From the NCBI RefSeq assembly GCF_017104715.1, contig NZ_JAAGPI010000002.1, positions 248,001 through 312,000 on the forward strand: a stretch of DNA of 64,000 nt, read 5' to 3'. Shown in pieces: positions 1 through 9,286 of this stretch (its first letter is position 1; the number at the start of each line of letters is the position of its first letter). The stretch comes from Burkholderia sp. Ac-20365. GTDB lineage: Bacteria; Pseudomonadota; Gammaproteobacteria; Burkholderiales; Burkholderiaceae. The position numbers and the translations under genes are program-made. The notes beneath the pieces were generated by a model. The model was not told the origin of the DNA, did not search any database, and saw nothing but the letters and a program-made list of their open reading frames with translations.

Positions 1-30
1 GCCTTGGGGCGCTGCTGTTCCCGCTTGCGC

Positions 31-693
31 TTTCGCTGGCATCCGCGTGATGTTTTCGTACTTCACGCGTCGCCCCTGTGCGGGGCGGCACCTACTTTTC
101 TTTGCCGCGGCAAAGAAAAGTAGGCAAAAGAAAGCCGCTAACACCGTCAGCTCTTCTCCCTGCCTGAGGGCCCCCAGCGGGTCCTCCACTTCACACGGCA
201 ACCGCTCAGTCCCCGCCCGTTGCCCGCGCTTTGCATGAGCGCCTCACCCACTTCAATTACCCGTAGCGCAGCCAGCGGCAGCGAATAATTACGGCCGCCC
301 AGGTGGCAAACTGTGTGTAGGTCGTAGTGCTTCACACCTCAGCGCTCTTACGACACCGATCGTGCTTTTCAGTCCGGAGTGATGTGTGTACGCCGCGACA
401 GCCGACACACAGTTTGCCGCTATAGAACGCGGGCGATCTGGTCGCGCGTGGGACGACGCGGGCGTGTGAAGCGGGTGAGGCGCCTAGCCGAAGCGTTGGC
501 AGCGGGCATCGAGAAGAGTGTTGCCGCGAACAGGACCGGGCCGTTGGGAGCCCGTGGGCAAAGGTCAAGAATTGGCGGTGTTCAGCGGCTTTCTTTTGCC
601 TACTTTTCTTTGCCGCGGCAAAGAAAAGTAGGTGCCGCCCCGCACAGGGGCAACGCATGAAGCACGAAAACATCACGCGGATGCCAGCGAAAA
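31..693 (-). repeat. Palindromic composite repeat, copy A (about 660 bp)
   Basis: Non-coding element that matches two others in the window (15926-16587 and 54129-54794) along its whole length. Copy A is in the opposite orientation to those two. Each end carries an inverted arm of about 100 bp: an outer tip (tttcgctggcatccgcg), a cgcccc/ggggcg hairpin, and a perfect 32-bp palindrome built on tttgccgcggcaaa. In copy A the palindromes lie at about 92-125 and 600-632 and both are of the same type. An inner inverted pair, ggcaaactgtgtgtag (305-320) and its near-complement (403-418), flanks about 80 bp. No transposase is encoded. I saw no clear target-site duplication. Short ORFs inside do not look like genes. 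Confidence 0.85.
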
Positions 694-737
694 AGAAGGC
701 ACACCAAGCCAGCGTCACAAGACACTCGAACGCAAGT

Positions 738-800
738 GCCGCCCCGCACAGGGCAAACGCCTGAAGCACGAAAGGCAAACCGCGAATGCCATCGAAAAAA
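738..800 (-). repeat. Degenerate partial copy of the repeat arm
   Basis: About 45 bp after copy A the outer arm recurs in decayed form: gtgccgccccgcacaggg, then a gaagcacgaaa stretch, then a gcgaatgccatcgaaa tip. The internal 32-bp palindrome is missing. It looks like a partial duplication or a relic of an older insertion. Confidence 0.6.
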
Positions 801-921
801 ACCAACCCGCGACACCCAACAACACCAAAAACCAGAACCCTTCCCGCGGCTAGCCCGCGCCCCCATTACTGCTTGTGCCTTGATAAAGTCCCATGAATCC
901 CCTCGATTCATTCCAATCCCT

Positions 922-1860
922 ATGGATACCCTCGTCAGCATGAAAGTGTTTCGCCACGTCGTGGAAGTCGGCAGCTTCGTCGGCGCGGCGGAGAAGATGG
1001 ACATGTCGGCGGCAATGGCGAGCAAACACGTGATGCATCTGGAACAGCAACTCGGCGCGCGCCTGCTGAACCGGACCACGCGCCGCGTCGCGCCGACGGA
1101 AGCAGGCCGCGAGTACTACGAACGCCTGAGCCAGGTGCTGAGCGAACTCGACGAGGCCGAGCAGGCGGTCGGCGCAGCGAGCGTCGTGCCGCAAGGGCGC
1201 TTGCGCGTGTCGACGCTGTCGGCGTTCGGCCTGCGCCACGTGATGAGCGCCGTCGCCGATTACGCAACGCAGCATCAGCAGGTCACCGTCGATATCACGC
1301 TGTCGGACCGCGTCGTCGAACTGATCGACGAAGGCTTCGACGTCGCGATCCGCGCGTCGCCGTCAGGGCTCAAATCGTCATCGCTGATTGCGCGGCAGGT
1401 TGCGACGGCGCATCTGGTGCTGTGCGCATCGCCGGAATATATCGAGCGGCATGGCGCGCCCAAAAGCACCGCCGATCTCGCGCGCCACAACTTCATCCAG
1501 TACGCGGGCGTGTCGGCGCTCGAACTGGTCGCGGGCGCGAACGCGGAAAACGCGCGCGTCAAGCTGTCGGGCAATCTGATCGTCAATCATCTGGAGGCGC
1601 AGCGCGTCGTCGTGCTGCAGGGCGCTGCGCTCGCGCTGCTCGGCACGGAAGTGATCGGCGACGATCTCGCCGCTGGCCGTCTCGTGCCGCTCCTCGTCGA
1701 CGAACTGCCGCCGCGCGAGTTGCCCATTCACGTCGTCTATGCGAGCCGACGGCATCTGTCGGCAAAGGTGCGGTCATTCGTCGACTTCATCGCTGAGCGT
1801 TTTTCGAGCGAAACCCTCTGGCCGACGCTCGAACAGATCAAGGCGCTCGCGGCACGGTAA
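922..1860 (+). CDS. LysR-family transcriptional regulator
   Basis: A 312-residue LysR-type regulator. It has an N-terminal winged helix-turn-helix (about residues 1-65; the stretch [20 protein letters not shown] is typical) and a C-terminal substrate-binding fold that usually senses a small effector. I chose the ATG at 922 because family members start two or three residues before the MKVF-type helix. The open frame extends upstream to 736, but that stretch lies in repeat-derived DNA. It is followed 130 bp later by icmF on the same strand. LysR regulators more often control a divergent gene, so icmF is only a possible target. The effector is unknown. Confidence 0.9.
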   Translation: MDTLVSMKVFRHVVEVGSFVGAAEKMDMSAAMASKHVMHLEQQLGARLLNRTTRRVAPTEAGREYYERLSQVLSELDEAEQAVGAASVVPQGRLRVSTLSAFGLRHVMSAVADYATQHQQVTVDITLSDRVVELIDEGFDVAIRASPSGLKSSSLIARQVATAHLVLCASPEYIERHGAPKSTADLARHNFIQYAGVSALELVAGANAENARVKLSGNLIVNHLEAQRVVVLQGAALALLGTEVIGDDLAAGRLVPLLVDELPPRELPIHVVYASRRHLSAKVRSFVDFIAERFSSETLWPTLEQIKALAAR

Positions 1861-1928
1861 AACGTGCGGGGCGCGTGGTCGTCGGTACGCGTGGGCTGAA
1901 CGCCGCACGGACGATCGGGTCGTATCGT

Positions 1929-1934
1929 TATACT
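1929..1934 (+). promoter_or_regulatory. Possible -10 box upstream of icmF
   Basis: TATACT lies 57 bp before the icmF start codon. No good -35 element sits 17 bp upstream, which would fit an activator-dependent promoter. Weak evidence. Confidence 0.25.
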
Positions 1935-1990
1935 GGTCGCAGCACCCGCAAGGCAGACGAACGAACCTGACGATTCGATCCGGGGGAGAC

Positions 1991-4900
1991 ATGACTGATC
2001 TTTCCACGCCGCAGCGCATCGGTGACGATGCACCCGCTTCTCAATCTTCCGCGCCGCGCGCGCCCGGTGAGCCATCGTCGCGGCGCCTGCGTTTCGTGAC
2101 GGCTGCGGCGCTATTCGACGGCCACGACGCGTCGATCAACATCATGCGGCGCATTTTGCAGGCGAGCGGCGTCGAGGTGATCCATCTTGGCCACAACCGC
2201 TCGGTCGAAGAGGTCGCGACTGCTGCGCTGCAGGAAGACGCGGATGGCGTCGCCGTGTCGAGTTATCAGGGCGGACACGTCGAATACTTCCGCTATCTCG
2301 TCGATCTGCTGCGCGAGCGCGGCGGCGAGCGGATCAAGGTATTCGGCGGCGGCGGCGGCGTAATCGTGCCCGATGAGATCGCGGAACTGCAGCGTTATGG
2401 CGTCGAGCGCATTTACTCGCCGCACGACGGCCAGCGGCTCGGTCTGCAAGGGATGATCGACGACATGATCGCGCGTTGCCGCGATGCAGCGCGGCAGGAA
2501 ACACAACCCGCGCAACTGGCTCGCGACCTGAAGGGCGCAATGCGCGGCAACGCGGATCGCGCTGCGCGTATCGCCGCGTTTCGCAAGCTTGCGCAATTGA
2601 TCACGTCACTCGAAACCGGCGACGTCGATGCAGGCACGCGCGCGGAACTCGCCGCACAAGCAGTGCAAATACGCGTTCCCGTGCTCGGCATCACGGGAAC
2701 GGGCGGCGCGGGCAAGTCCTCACTAACTGACGAACTGATCCGCCGTTTTCGTCTCGACTACGGCGACACGTTGACGATCGCCGTGATCGCCATCGATCCT
2801 TCACGCCGCAAATCGGGCGGCGCGTTGCTCGGCGACCGCATCCGCATGAATGCGATTGGCGATTGGGGAAGCGGCGCGCGCGTCTTCATGCGTTCGCTCG
2901 CGACGCGCGATGCATCGAGCGAAATTTCCGATGCACTGCCCGACGCAATCGATACCTGCAAGATGGCCGGCTTCGATCTGATCGTGGTCGAGACATCGGG
3001 CATCGGACAGGGCGACGCCGCGATCGTCCCGCACGCAGACAGATCGCTCTACGTGATGACGCCTGAATTCGGCGCCGCGAGCCAACTCGAGAAGATCGAC
3101 ATGCTCGACTTCGCCGATTTCGTCGCGATCAACAAGTTCGACCGCAAAGGCGCCGCTGATGCATTGCGCGACGTCGCCAAACAGGTTCAGCGAAACCAGC
3201 AGAAGTTCGCTGCAAAGATCGATGAGATGCCGGTATTCGGTACGATTGCGTCGCGCTTCAATGACGATGGCGTAACGGCTGTGTACCAACATATCGCAAG
3301 CGCTTTGCGTGAACACGGTTTGCGCGACAGCGACGCACGGCTGCCGAAGATGGAGAGCGTGCGCCATTCGACGGGCCGCAATGCAATCGTGCCGCCTGCG
3401 CGTGTGCGCTATCTGTCGGATGTCGCGCTGACGGTGCGCGGCTATCGCGAACGCGTCGGTGCGCAGTCGCAGCTTGCGCGCGAGCGCTGGCAACTCGTCG
3501 AAGCCCGCCGCATGCTGAACGAAGCGAATGGCAGCGTGCAAGACGCTGCCGCGTTCGAGAAGCTCATCGACCAACACACATCGCAAATGGGCGAGCGCGA
3601 GAAAGCGCTGCTCGACACGTGGCCGAAGACGGTCGCCGCCTATTCCGGCGACGAACATGTCGTGAAGATCCGCGACAAGGAAATCCGCACCGCGATAACC
3701 GTCGAAACGCTGTCAGGCTCGAAGATCCGCAAGGTCGCGCTGCCGGCTTTCAAGGATCCCGGCGAAATCCTGCGCTGGCTGATGCTTGAGAATCTCCCCG
3801 GCTATTTCCCGTTCACGGCGGGCGTGTTTCCGTTTCGCCGCGAGAACGAAGACCCGACGCGCATGTTCGCGGGCGAGGGCGATCCATTCCGCACCAACCG
3901 GCGTTTCAAGCTGCTGTCCGAAGGCATGCCCGCCAAGCGCCTGTCGACGGCGTTCGATTCCGTCACGCTCTATGGTGAAGAGCCGCATGAACGGCCCGAC
4001 ATCTACGGCAAGGTCGGCAATTCGGGCGTGTCGGTGGCAACGCTCGACGACATGAAAGCGCTCTACGACGGTTTCGATCTGTGCGCGCCGGAGACGTCGG
4101 TATCGATGACGATCAACGGTCCCGCGCCGACCATTCTCGCGATGTTCTTCAACGTCGCCATCGATCAGCAGATCGCGCTGGCCTGCGCGAAAGCCCAGCA
4201 ACAAGGTCGCGAGCCGTTGCAAGACGAACTCAACAACGCGCGCCGCTTCGCACTCGAAAACGTGCGCGGCACTGTGCAGGCCGACATCCTGAAAGAAGAC
4301 CAAGGCCAGAACACCTGCATCTTCTCGACGGAATTCAGCCTGAAGGTGATGGGCGACATACAGGCGTATTTCGTCGACCACGGCGTGCGCAATTTCTATT
4401 CGGTGTCGATCTCCGGCTATCACATCGCCGAGGCGGGCGCGAATCCGATCTCGCAGCTCGCCTATACGTTGGCGAACGGCTTCACCTATGTCGAGGCGTA
4501 TCTCGCGCGCGGCATGGATATCGACGATTTCGCGCCGAACCTGTCGTTCTTCTTCTCGAACGGGATGGACCCGGAGTACACGGTGCTAGGCCGCGTCGCG
4601 CGGCGCATCTGGGCCGTTGCAATGCGCGATCGTTACGGCGCAAACGAACGCAGCCAGAAGCTGAAGTACCACGTGCAGACGTCGGGCCGCAGCCTGCACG
4701 CGCAGGAAATCGACTTCAACGATATCCGCACGACATTGCAGGCGTTGATCGCGATCTACGACAATTGCAATTCGCTGCACACGAACGCGTTCGACGAAGC
4801 AATCACGACGCCGACGGAAGATTCCGTGCGCCGCGCGGTGGCGATCCAGCTGATCATCAATCGCGAGTGGGGTCTCGCGAAGAACCAGAATCCGAATCAG

Positions 4901-5365
4901 GGCAGCTTCATCATCGACGAACTGACGGATCTCGTCGAAGCCGCCGTGCTCGCCGAATTCGATCGACTGACCGAGCGCGGCGGCGTGCTCGGCGCGATGG
5001 AAACGGGTTATCAGCGCGGACGGATTCAAGATGAATCGATGCTGTACGAACATCGCAAGCATGACGGCTCGTATCCGATCGTCGGCGTGAATACTTTCCT
5101 CGGCGCGCATGCGCACGATGCGCCGCCGCCGATAGCACTCGCGCGCTCGACGGAAGAAGAAAAGCAGGGACAACTGACGCGTCTGCGCGCGTTCCAGTCA
5201 TCGCATGAAAGTGAAGCGCCTGCGATGCTGGAGCGTCTGAAGCAGGCAGTGATCGACGATGAAAACGTTTTTGCCGTGCTGATGGATGCGGTGCGCGTCT
5301 GTTCGTTGGGGCAAATCACGCACGCGCTGTTCGAAGTGGGCGGTCAGTATCGGCGCAACATGTGA
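1991..5365 (+). CDS. icmF: Fused isobutyryl-CoA mutase (IcmF)
   Basis: A 1124-residue coenzyme B12-dependent acyl-CoA mutase fused to its own G-protein chaperone. It interconverts isobutyryl-CoA and n-butyryl-CoA (some homologues also act on isovaleryl/pivalyl-CoA). Domain order: B12-binding domain near the N terminus (base-off motif around D43-G-H45); MeaB-like GTPase with a P-loop at about residues 233-243 (GTGGAGKSS); then a methylmalonyl-CoA-mutase-like barrel from about residue 560 to the end. This fused order separates IcmF from stand-alone MCM or IcmA/B. The ATG at 1991 follows a ggggga ribosome site. A terminator-like hairpin lies 9 bp after the stop. The exact substrate cannot be read from sequence. 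Confidence 0.95.
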   Translation: MTDLSTPQRIGDDAPASQSSAPRAPGEPSSRRLRFVTAAALFDGHDASINIMRRILQASGVEVIHLGHNRSVEEVATAALQEDADGVAVSSYQGGHVEYFRYLVDLLRERGGERIKVFGGGGGVIVPDEIAELQRYGVERIYSPHDGQRLGLQGMIDDMIARCRDAARQETQPAQLARDLKGAMRGNADRAARIAAFRKLAQLITSLETGDVDAGTRAELAAQAVQIRVPVLGITGTGGAGKSSLTDELIRRFRLDYGDTLTIAVIAIDPSRRKSGGALLGDRIRMNAIGDWGSGARVFMRSLATRDASSEISDALPDAIDTCKMAGFDLIVVETSGIGQGDAAIVPHADRSLYVMTPEFGAASQLEKIDMLDFADFVAINKFDRKGAADALRDVAKQVQRNQQKFAAKIDEMPVFGTIASRFNDDGVTAVYQHIASALREHGLRDSDARLPKMESVRHSTGRNAIVPPARVRYLSDVALTVRGYRERVGAQSQLARERWQLVEARRMLNEANGSVQDAAAFEKLIDQHTSQMGEREKALLDTWPKTVAAYSGDEHVVKIRDKEIRTAITVETLSGSKIRKVALPAFKDPGEILRWLMLENLPGYFPFTAGVFPFRRENEDPTRMFAGEGDPFRTNRRFKLLSEGMPAKRLSTAFDSVTLYGEEPHERPDIYGKVGNSGVSVATLDDMKALYDGFDLCAPETSVSMTINGPAPTILAMFFNVAIDQQIALACAKAQQQGREPLQDELNNARRFALENVRGTVQADILKEDQGQNTCIFSTEFSLKVMGDIQAYFVDHGVRNFYSVSISGYHIAEAGANPISQLAYTLANGFTYVEAYLARGMDIDDFAPNLSFFFSNGMDPEYTVLGRVARRIWAVAMRDRYGANERSQKLKYHVQTSGRSLHAQEIDFNDIRTTLQALIAIYDNCNSLHTNAFDEAITTPTEDSVRRAVAIQLIINREWGLAKNQNPNQGSFIIDELTDLVEAAVLAEFDRLTERGGVLGAMETGYQRGRIQDESMLYEHRKHDGSYPIVGVNTFLGAHAHDAPPPIALARSTEEEKQGQLTRLRAFQSSHESEAPAMLERLKQAVIDDENVFAVLMDAVRVCSLGQITHALFEVGGQYRRNM

Positions 5366-5373
5366 CATAAGCA

Positions 5374-5403
5374 AAAAGGCCGCGTTCAGCGAACACGGCC
5401 TTT
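5374..5403. terminator. Bidirectional terminator between icmF and nitronate monooxygenase
   Basis: Inverted repeat AAAGGCCGCGTTC-AGC-GAACACGGCCTTT with one G-T pair. The minus-strand transcript ends in five U; the plus strand has only three, so it probably works best for the minus-strand gene. Confidence 0.75.
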
Positions 5404-5425
5404 CACGCCTTGCGATTCGAAAAAC

Positions 5426-6400
5426 TCAGCGGCCAATCCCAAGCCGCGTCTTCGCCGCCTGATACTCGTCCTTCAGACGCGCAACCAGATCAGCAACGCT
5501 CGGCACGTCGTTCATCAAACCGACGCCCTGGCCAGCGCCCCAGATGTCTTTCCATGCCTTCGCCTTGTCGCTGGCAAAATTCATCGCCGTCTTGTCCGAT
5601 TCCGGCAGCGCATCGGGATCGAGGCCCGCGTTCACGATGCTCTCGCGGATGTAGTTGCCGTGCACGCCCGTGAACAGGTTCGTGTAGACGATATCGGCGG
5701 AATTGGCGTTGATGATCGCCTGCTTGTAGCCTTCGACTGCATGCGCTTCCTTCGTCGCGATAAAGCGCGTGCCCATGTACGCGAGATCGGCGCCCATCGC
5801 CTGCGCGGCGAGAATCGAGCCGCCGTTCGCAATCGATCCCGACAGCACGATCGGACCGTCGAACATGCGCCGCACTTCGCCAACCAGCGCGAACGGCGAG
5901 GTCGTGCCCGCGTGGCCGCCCGCACCCGCGGCAACCAGAATCAGCCCGTCGACGCCCGCTTCCAGCGCCTTCTGCGCGTGACGCATGTTGATCACGTCGT
6001 GCAGCACGATGCCGCCGTAGCTGTGCACGGCATCGACGATTTCCCTCGCCGGCGCGCGCAGGCTCGTGATGAAAATCGGCACCTTGTGCTCGACGCACAC
6101 GCGGATGTCGTGTTCAAGGCGCGCGTTCGACTGATGCACGATCTGGTTGACGGCGATCGGCCCGATGACGGCATCCGGGTTCGCCGCCTTGTGTTCGGCA
6201 AGCGACGCCTGAATCTGCGTCAGCCATTCGTCGAGCAGTTCGGCAGGGCGCGCATTGAGCGCCGGAAACGAACCGACGATCCCCGCCTTGCATTGCGCAA
6301 GCACGAGTTCCGGGTAGCTGACGATGAACATCGGCGAAGCGACGACGGGCAGAGCAAGGTTTTGCAGGACGGCGGGCAAGGCCATGGTGCGAGTCTCCAT
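5426..6400 (-). CDS. Nitronate monooxygenase (2-nitropropane dioxygenase family)
   Basis: A 324-residue FMN-dependent TIM-barrel enzyme that oxidises alkyl nitronates such as propionate-3-nitronate to carbonyl compound and nitrite. The class-I hallmarks are visible: a GGHAGT segment with the probable catalytic His163, a GGSILAAQAMGAD phosphate-binding segment (193-205), and MGTRF (209-213). The first codon used is the ATG at 6400; a second ATG five codons later (6385) is possible. It stands alone, convergent with icmF and divergent from the gene at 6648. A palindrome next to its -10 box suggests repression by a TetR-type protein. Some family members are misannotated enoyl reductases; the His motif argues against that. 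Confidence 0.9.
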   Translation of the reverse strand: METRTMALPAVLQNLALPVVASPMFIVSYPELVLAQCKAGIVGSFPALNARPAELLDEWLTQIQASLAEHKAANPDAVIGPIAVNQIVHQSNARLEHDIRVCVEHKVPIFITSLRAPAREIVDAVHSYGGIVLHDVINMRHAQKALEAGVDGLILVAAGAGGHAGTTSPFALVGEVRRMFDGPIVLSGSIANGGSILAAQAMGADLAYMGTRFIATKEAHAVEGYKQAIINANSADIVYTNLFTGVHGNYIRESIVNAGLDPDALPESDKTAMNFASDKAKAWKDIWGAGQGVGLMNDVPSVADLVARLKDEYQAAKTRLGIGR

Positions 6401-6492
6401 TCGACATGCCGGTGCATTCGACGCCCGGCGCTATGAGTGTAGCGGCTGTCATCCGCAGTGCGTTTCAAACAGCCGTTGGCGTTCATATTTAA

Positions 6493-6511
6493 GAACGATC
6501 GTTCGATTATA
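6493..6511 (-). promoter_or_regulatory. Promoter with TetR-type palindromic operator for nitronate monooxygenase
   Basis: A perfect 12-bp palindrome GAACGATCGTTC (6493-6504) lies directly downstream of a consensus -10 box TATAAT (minus strand, 6506-6511), where transcription would begin about 100 nt before the gene. The position suits a repressor. The palindrome resembles sites bound by many TetR/AcrR regulators. No tetR gene is nearby, so the regulator is unknown. Confidence 0.5.
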
Positions 6512-6611
6512 GGCCAGTCTGGCGCACGTTGCTCGTTTGCTGGCGTTTGAAGGAGAGTTCAGGTTCTATGAAAGCGTGGTCTAACCCACTCGCAGTGACA
6601 CACCCGCCTTC

Positions 6612-6617
6612 TACAAT
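6612..6617 (+). promoter_or_regulatory. Possible -10 box for the dehalogenase-type gene
   Basis: TACAAT sits 30 bp before the start codon at 6648. The -35 region is poor. Confidence 0.25.
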
Positions 6618-6647
6618 GCCGAGACTCACAACGACAACGAGACCGAC

Positions 6648-7538
6648 ATGCCCTTCGCGGACTTCACACCTTTTCGGGTTACGGCCGGCGACGTCGACAT
6701 TCACGGAGTCAAAGGCGGGAGCGGGCCGCCTTTGCTGCTGCTGCACGGTCATCCGCAGAGTCATCTGATCTGGCATCGTTGCGCGGCGCAGCTTGCCGAG
6801 CATTTCACCGTGATCGCCACCGATCTGCGCGGCTATGGCGCATCGGCGAAACCGCCGAGCGACGCGACCCACGCGCCGTATTCGAAACGCGCGATGGCCG
6901 CCGATCAGGTCGCCGTGATGCAGCACTTCGGCTTCGAGCGCTTTCTGGTCTGCGCACACGACCGCGGCGCGCGCGTGGCGCACCGCATGGCGCTGGATTT
7001 CCCGGACGCCGTCGAACGCCTGATGCTGCTCGACATCGCGCCAACTCTGGCGATGTACGAAGCCACCGACCGTACCTTCGCCACGCTTTATTTCCACTGG
7101 TTCTTCCTGATCCAGCCGGAGCCGCTGCCTGAGACGCTGATCGAAGGCAATCCCGATGTCTACGTCGATCGCGTGATGGGCAGCCGTCACGCGGGTCTCG
7201 CGCCGTTCGCGCCCGAGGTGCTCGCCGAATATCGCAAGGCGTTACGGCAGCCGGGCGCCGTGCATGCGATGTGCGAGGACTACCGCGCGTCGGCGACGAT
7301 CGATCTCGAGCACGATCGCGCCGATATCGAACGCGGACACAAGATTGCCTGTCCGTTGCGCGTGCTGTGGGGCGCGGAAGGCGTGATCGAGAAATGCTTC
7401 GAGCCGATCGCCGAGTGGCGCAAGGTCGCGCGCGACGTCAGCGGCCGTTCGCTGCCGTGCGGCCATTACATTCCCGAGGAAGCGCCCGCCGAACTCGTCG
7501 CGGAAATGCTGTCGTTCTTCGAAGCCGTCGAGCTTTGA
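6648..7538 (+). CDS. Fluoroacetate/haloacetate dehalogenase-type alpha/beta hydrolase
   Basis: A 296-residue alpha/beta hydrolase whose active site matches well-studied fluoroacetate dehalogenases. The nucleophile is Asp105 in AHDRGARV, with Arg106 and Arg109 as carboxylate binders. Asp129 and His273 (CGHYIPEE) complete the triad. His150-Trp151 (FHWFF) and Tyr212 form the halide pocket. Spacing is offset by a constant 5 to 7 residues from the characterised enzyme, as I recall its numbering. The expected reaction is haloacetate to glycolate plus halide. The closest alternative is an epoxide hydrolase, but the His-Trp pair favours dehalogenation. No halide exporter or haloacid regulator is adjacent. 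The true substrate is not provable from sequence. Confidence 0.85.
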   Translation: MPFADFTPFRVTAGDVDIHGVKGGSGPPLLLLHGHPQSHLIWHRCAAQLAEHFTVIATDLRGYGASAKPPSDATHAPYSKRAMAADQVAVMQHFGFERFLVCAHDRGARVAHRMALDFPDAVERLMLLDIAPTLAMYEATDRTFATLYFHWFFLIQPEPLPETLIEGNPDVYVDRVMGSRHAGLAPFAPEVLAEYRKALRQPGAVHAMCEDYRASATIDLEHDRADIERGHKIACPLRVLWGAEGVIEKCFEPIAEWRKVARDVSGRSLPCGHYIPEEAPAELVAEMLSFFEAVEL

Positions 7539-7569
7539 TTTCCTCGTGCGCTTGCCGCTGTTCGTCGAC

Positions 7570-8055
7570 TCAGGCGAGCGGCGGCAAGCGCCTTGGCACT
7601 GGCGTCGACTTGACGATCGCGGTGCTCGTTTCCGCACGCTCGGTCACTTTCGACAGAATCTCGTCGAGCTGATCGATCGAGCGCAGATACAGGCGGCAGA
7701 TAAAGCAGTCGTCGCCTGTCACCTTGTCGCATTCGACGAACTCGGGAATGCGGCGTATCACGTCTTCCACCAGATGCAACTGGCCCGGCAACGGCTTCAC
7801 GCGCACGATCGCCTGCAGCGTGTAGCCGAGCGCGCGCGGATCGATCTGCACCGTGAAGCGCTCGATCACGCCTTGCGCGTCGAGCCGCCGTAAGCGGTCC
7901 GCCGTCGCAGGCGCCGACAGGCCGACGTTGCGCGCGAGTTCGCTGACGGGCTGGCGCGCGTCGTCAGCGAGGTTCGCGAGCAGCAGGCGGTCCGTGTCAT
8001 CGAGCGCAGCCGGCGCGGTTGCATGCTTCATTTCGGGATTAAGGCGCTTTGTCAT
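7570..8055 (-). CDS. Lrp/AsnC-family transcriptional regulator
   Basis: A 161-residue feast/famine regulator. The N-terminal helix-turn-helix starts at LDDTDRLLLANLADDARQP, and the C-terminal ligand-binding (RAM) domain contains VECDKVTGDDCFICRLYL. Such proteins bind amino acids and often control a divergently transcribed transporter. I chose the ATG at 8055 because GAAGG lies five bases upstream; ATGs at 8079 and 8031 lack a good ribosome site. It is divergent from a DMT-family exporter 113 bp away, with an AT-rich shared intergenic region, so that exporter is the likely target. Confidence 0.9.
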   Translation of the reverse strand: MTKRLNPEMKHATAPAALDDTDRLLLANLADDARQPVSELARNVGLSAPATADRLRRLDAQGVIERFTVQIDPRALGYTLQAIVRVKPLPGQLHLVEDVIRRIPEFVECDKVTGDDCFICRLYLRSIDQLDEILSKVTERAETSTAIVKSTPVPRRLPPLA

Positions 8056-8168
8056 GTTGGCCTTCGTATCTAAGGTCAATTCACCAGATTGCCTGATTTT
8101 AGATATGTAATGGCCGCTGCGGATTAATTACACTCTTCGCAAGATGTGACTCTTCTGGAGAGTATGCG

Positions 8169-9074
8169 ATGGCAGCAGGCAACGAAGTGCGGCGCGGCGC
8201 GTTCGAGATGACGCTCGCGATGCTGATGTCGGGGACGATCGGCTGGCTGGTGGTGTCGTCGCAGCAATCGGCGCTGAATGTCGCGTTCTTCCGCTGCCTG
8301 TTCGGCGGCGCGACGCTGCTGCTGATCTGCGCGATGCTCGGACTGCTCAAGCGCAAGCTGTTCTCGTGGAAGATGATCGCGCTTGCCACGCTCAGCAGCG
8401 CGGCCATCGTGATCAACTGGGTGCTGCTGTTCGCCGCTTACTCGCGCGCGTCGATCTCGATGGCGACGACCGTTTACAGCACGCAGCCGTTCATGCTGGT
8501 TGCGCTTGGCGCGCTGGTGTTCCGCGAACGCGTGACGGTATCGACAGTGGCGTGGCTGCTGATCGCGTTTGTCGGCCTTGTCTTCGTCGTGAAAGTCGAG
8601 CCGGCCGTGCTCGCGGTGCCGGGCCAATATCTGCAAGGCGTCGCGTATGCCGTTGGCGCGGCGTTCCTTTACGCCGTGTCGTCGATCATCACAAAGCACT
8701 TGAAGAACACGCCGCCGCACCTTATCGCGCTGATTACGGTGGCGACGGGCGTGGTCATGCTCGCGCCGTTCGTCCAATATGACGCGCTGCCGTCGACGGG
8801 CATGCACTGGCTGCAGCTCGTCACCCTCGGCATCGTCAATACCGGAATCATGTATGTGCTGCTGTACGGCGCGATCCAGAAGCTGCCGACGGCGATGACA
8901 GGCGCGCTGTCTTTCATCTACCCGGTCGTTGCGATCGTCGTCGACCGGATTGCATTTGGGCAGAAACTTGCGTGGATCCAGGTGCTCGGCGCGGTGCTGA
9001 TCCTGCTTGCAGCGGCGGGCGTGAATCTCGGTTGGCGTATCGTGCCGTCGCGCCGTTACCCGATATTACGGTAG
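8169..9074 (+). CDS. EamA/DMT-family inner-membrane transporter
   Basis: A 301-residue protein with about ten predicted hydrophobic segments arranged as two EamA repeats, typical of drug/metabolite exporters such as amino-acid or threonine/homoserine exporters. It starts MAAGNEVRRGAFEM and ends in a short basic tail. A GGAGAG ribosome site precedes the ATG. It is divergent from the Lrp-type regulator at 7570-8055, a common pairing in which an amino acid induces its own exporter. The substrate cannot be assigned. Confidence 0.88.
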   Translation: MAAGNEVRRGAFEMTLAMLMSGTIGWLVVSSQQSALNVAFFRCLFGGATLLLICAMLGLLKRKLFSWKMIALATLSSAAIVINWVLLFAAYSRASISMATTVYSTQPFMLVALGALVFRERVTVSTVAWLLIAFVGLVFVVKVEPAVLAVPGQYLQGVAYAVGAAFLYAVSSIITKHLKNTPPHLIALITVATGVVMLAPFVQYDALPSTGMHWLQLVTLGIVNTGIMYVLLYGAIQKLPTAMTGALSFIYPVVAIVVDRIAFGQKLAWIQVLGAVLILLAAAGVNLGWRIVPSRRYPILR

Positions 9075-9207
9075 TTCATACCGATAGTACGGAATCCGAA
9101 TAAGGCGTCACGTCGGACGTTACGAATCTGTAGGGAAATCACCGATGCGTTCGAAAGCTGCCCACAGGTATTATTTCTTCGACGCTGATCACGTCAACAG
9201 TAATTGC

Positions 9208-9242
9208 GCCGCTCGAACCGAAAGCCGAGCGGCTTTCTTTTT
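9208..9242 (+). terminator. Rho-independent terminator
   Basis: GCCGCTCG stem, 10-nt loop, CGAGCGGC, then TTTCTTTTT. It lies 134 bp downstream of the EamA gene and would terminate either that transcript or an independent short RNA. Confidence 0.75.
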
Positions 9243-9286
9243 GTACGGCCGTTCGCGAGCTTCCGTGCTGGAGCGCGATCCCGTGA

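Noticed and set aside
379..660. ORFs inside repeat copies A, B and C (for example 332-805 minus, 16051-16287 plus)
   Set aside because: The same frames recur among copies only because the DNA is repeated. They lack ribosome sites, use GC-rich shadow codons, and are broken by stops in copy C.
1861..1990. Cobalamin riboswitch upstream of icmF
   Set aside because: The 130-bp gap is too short and shows no B12-box sequence.
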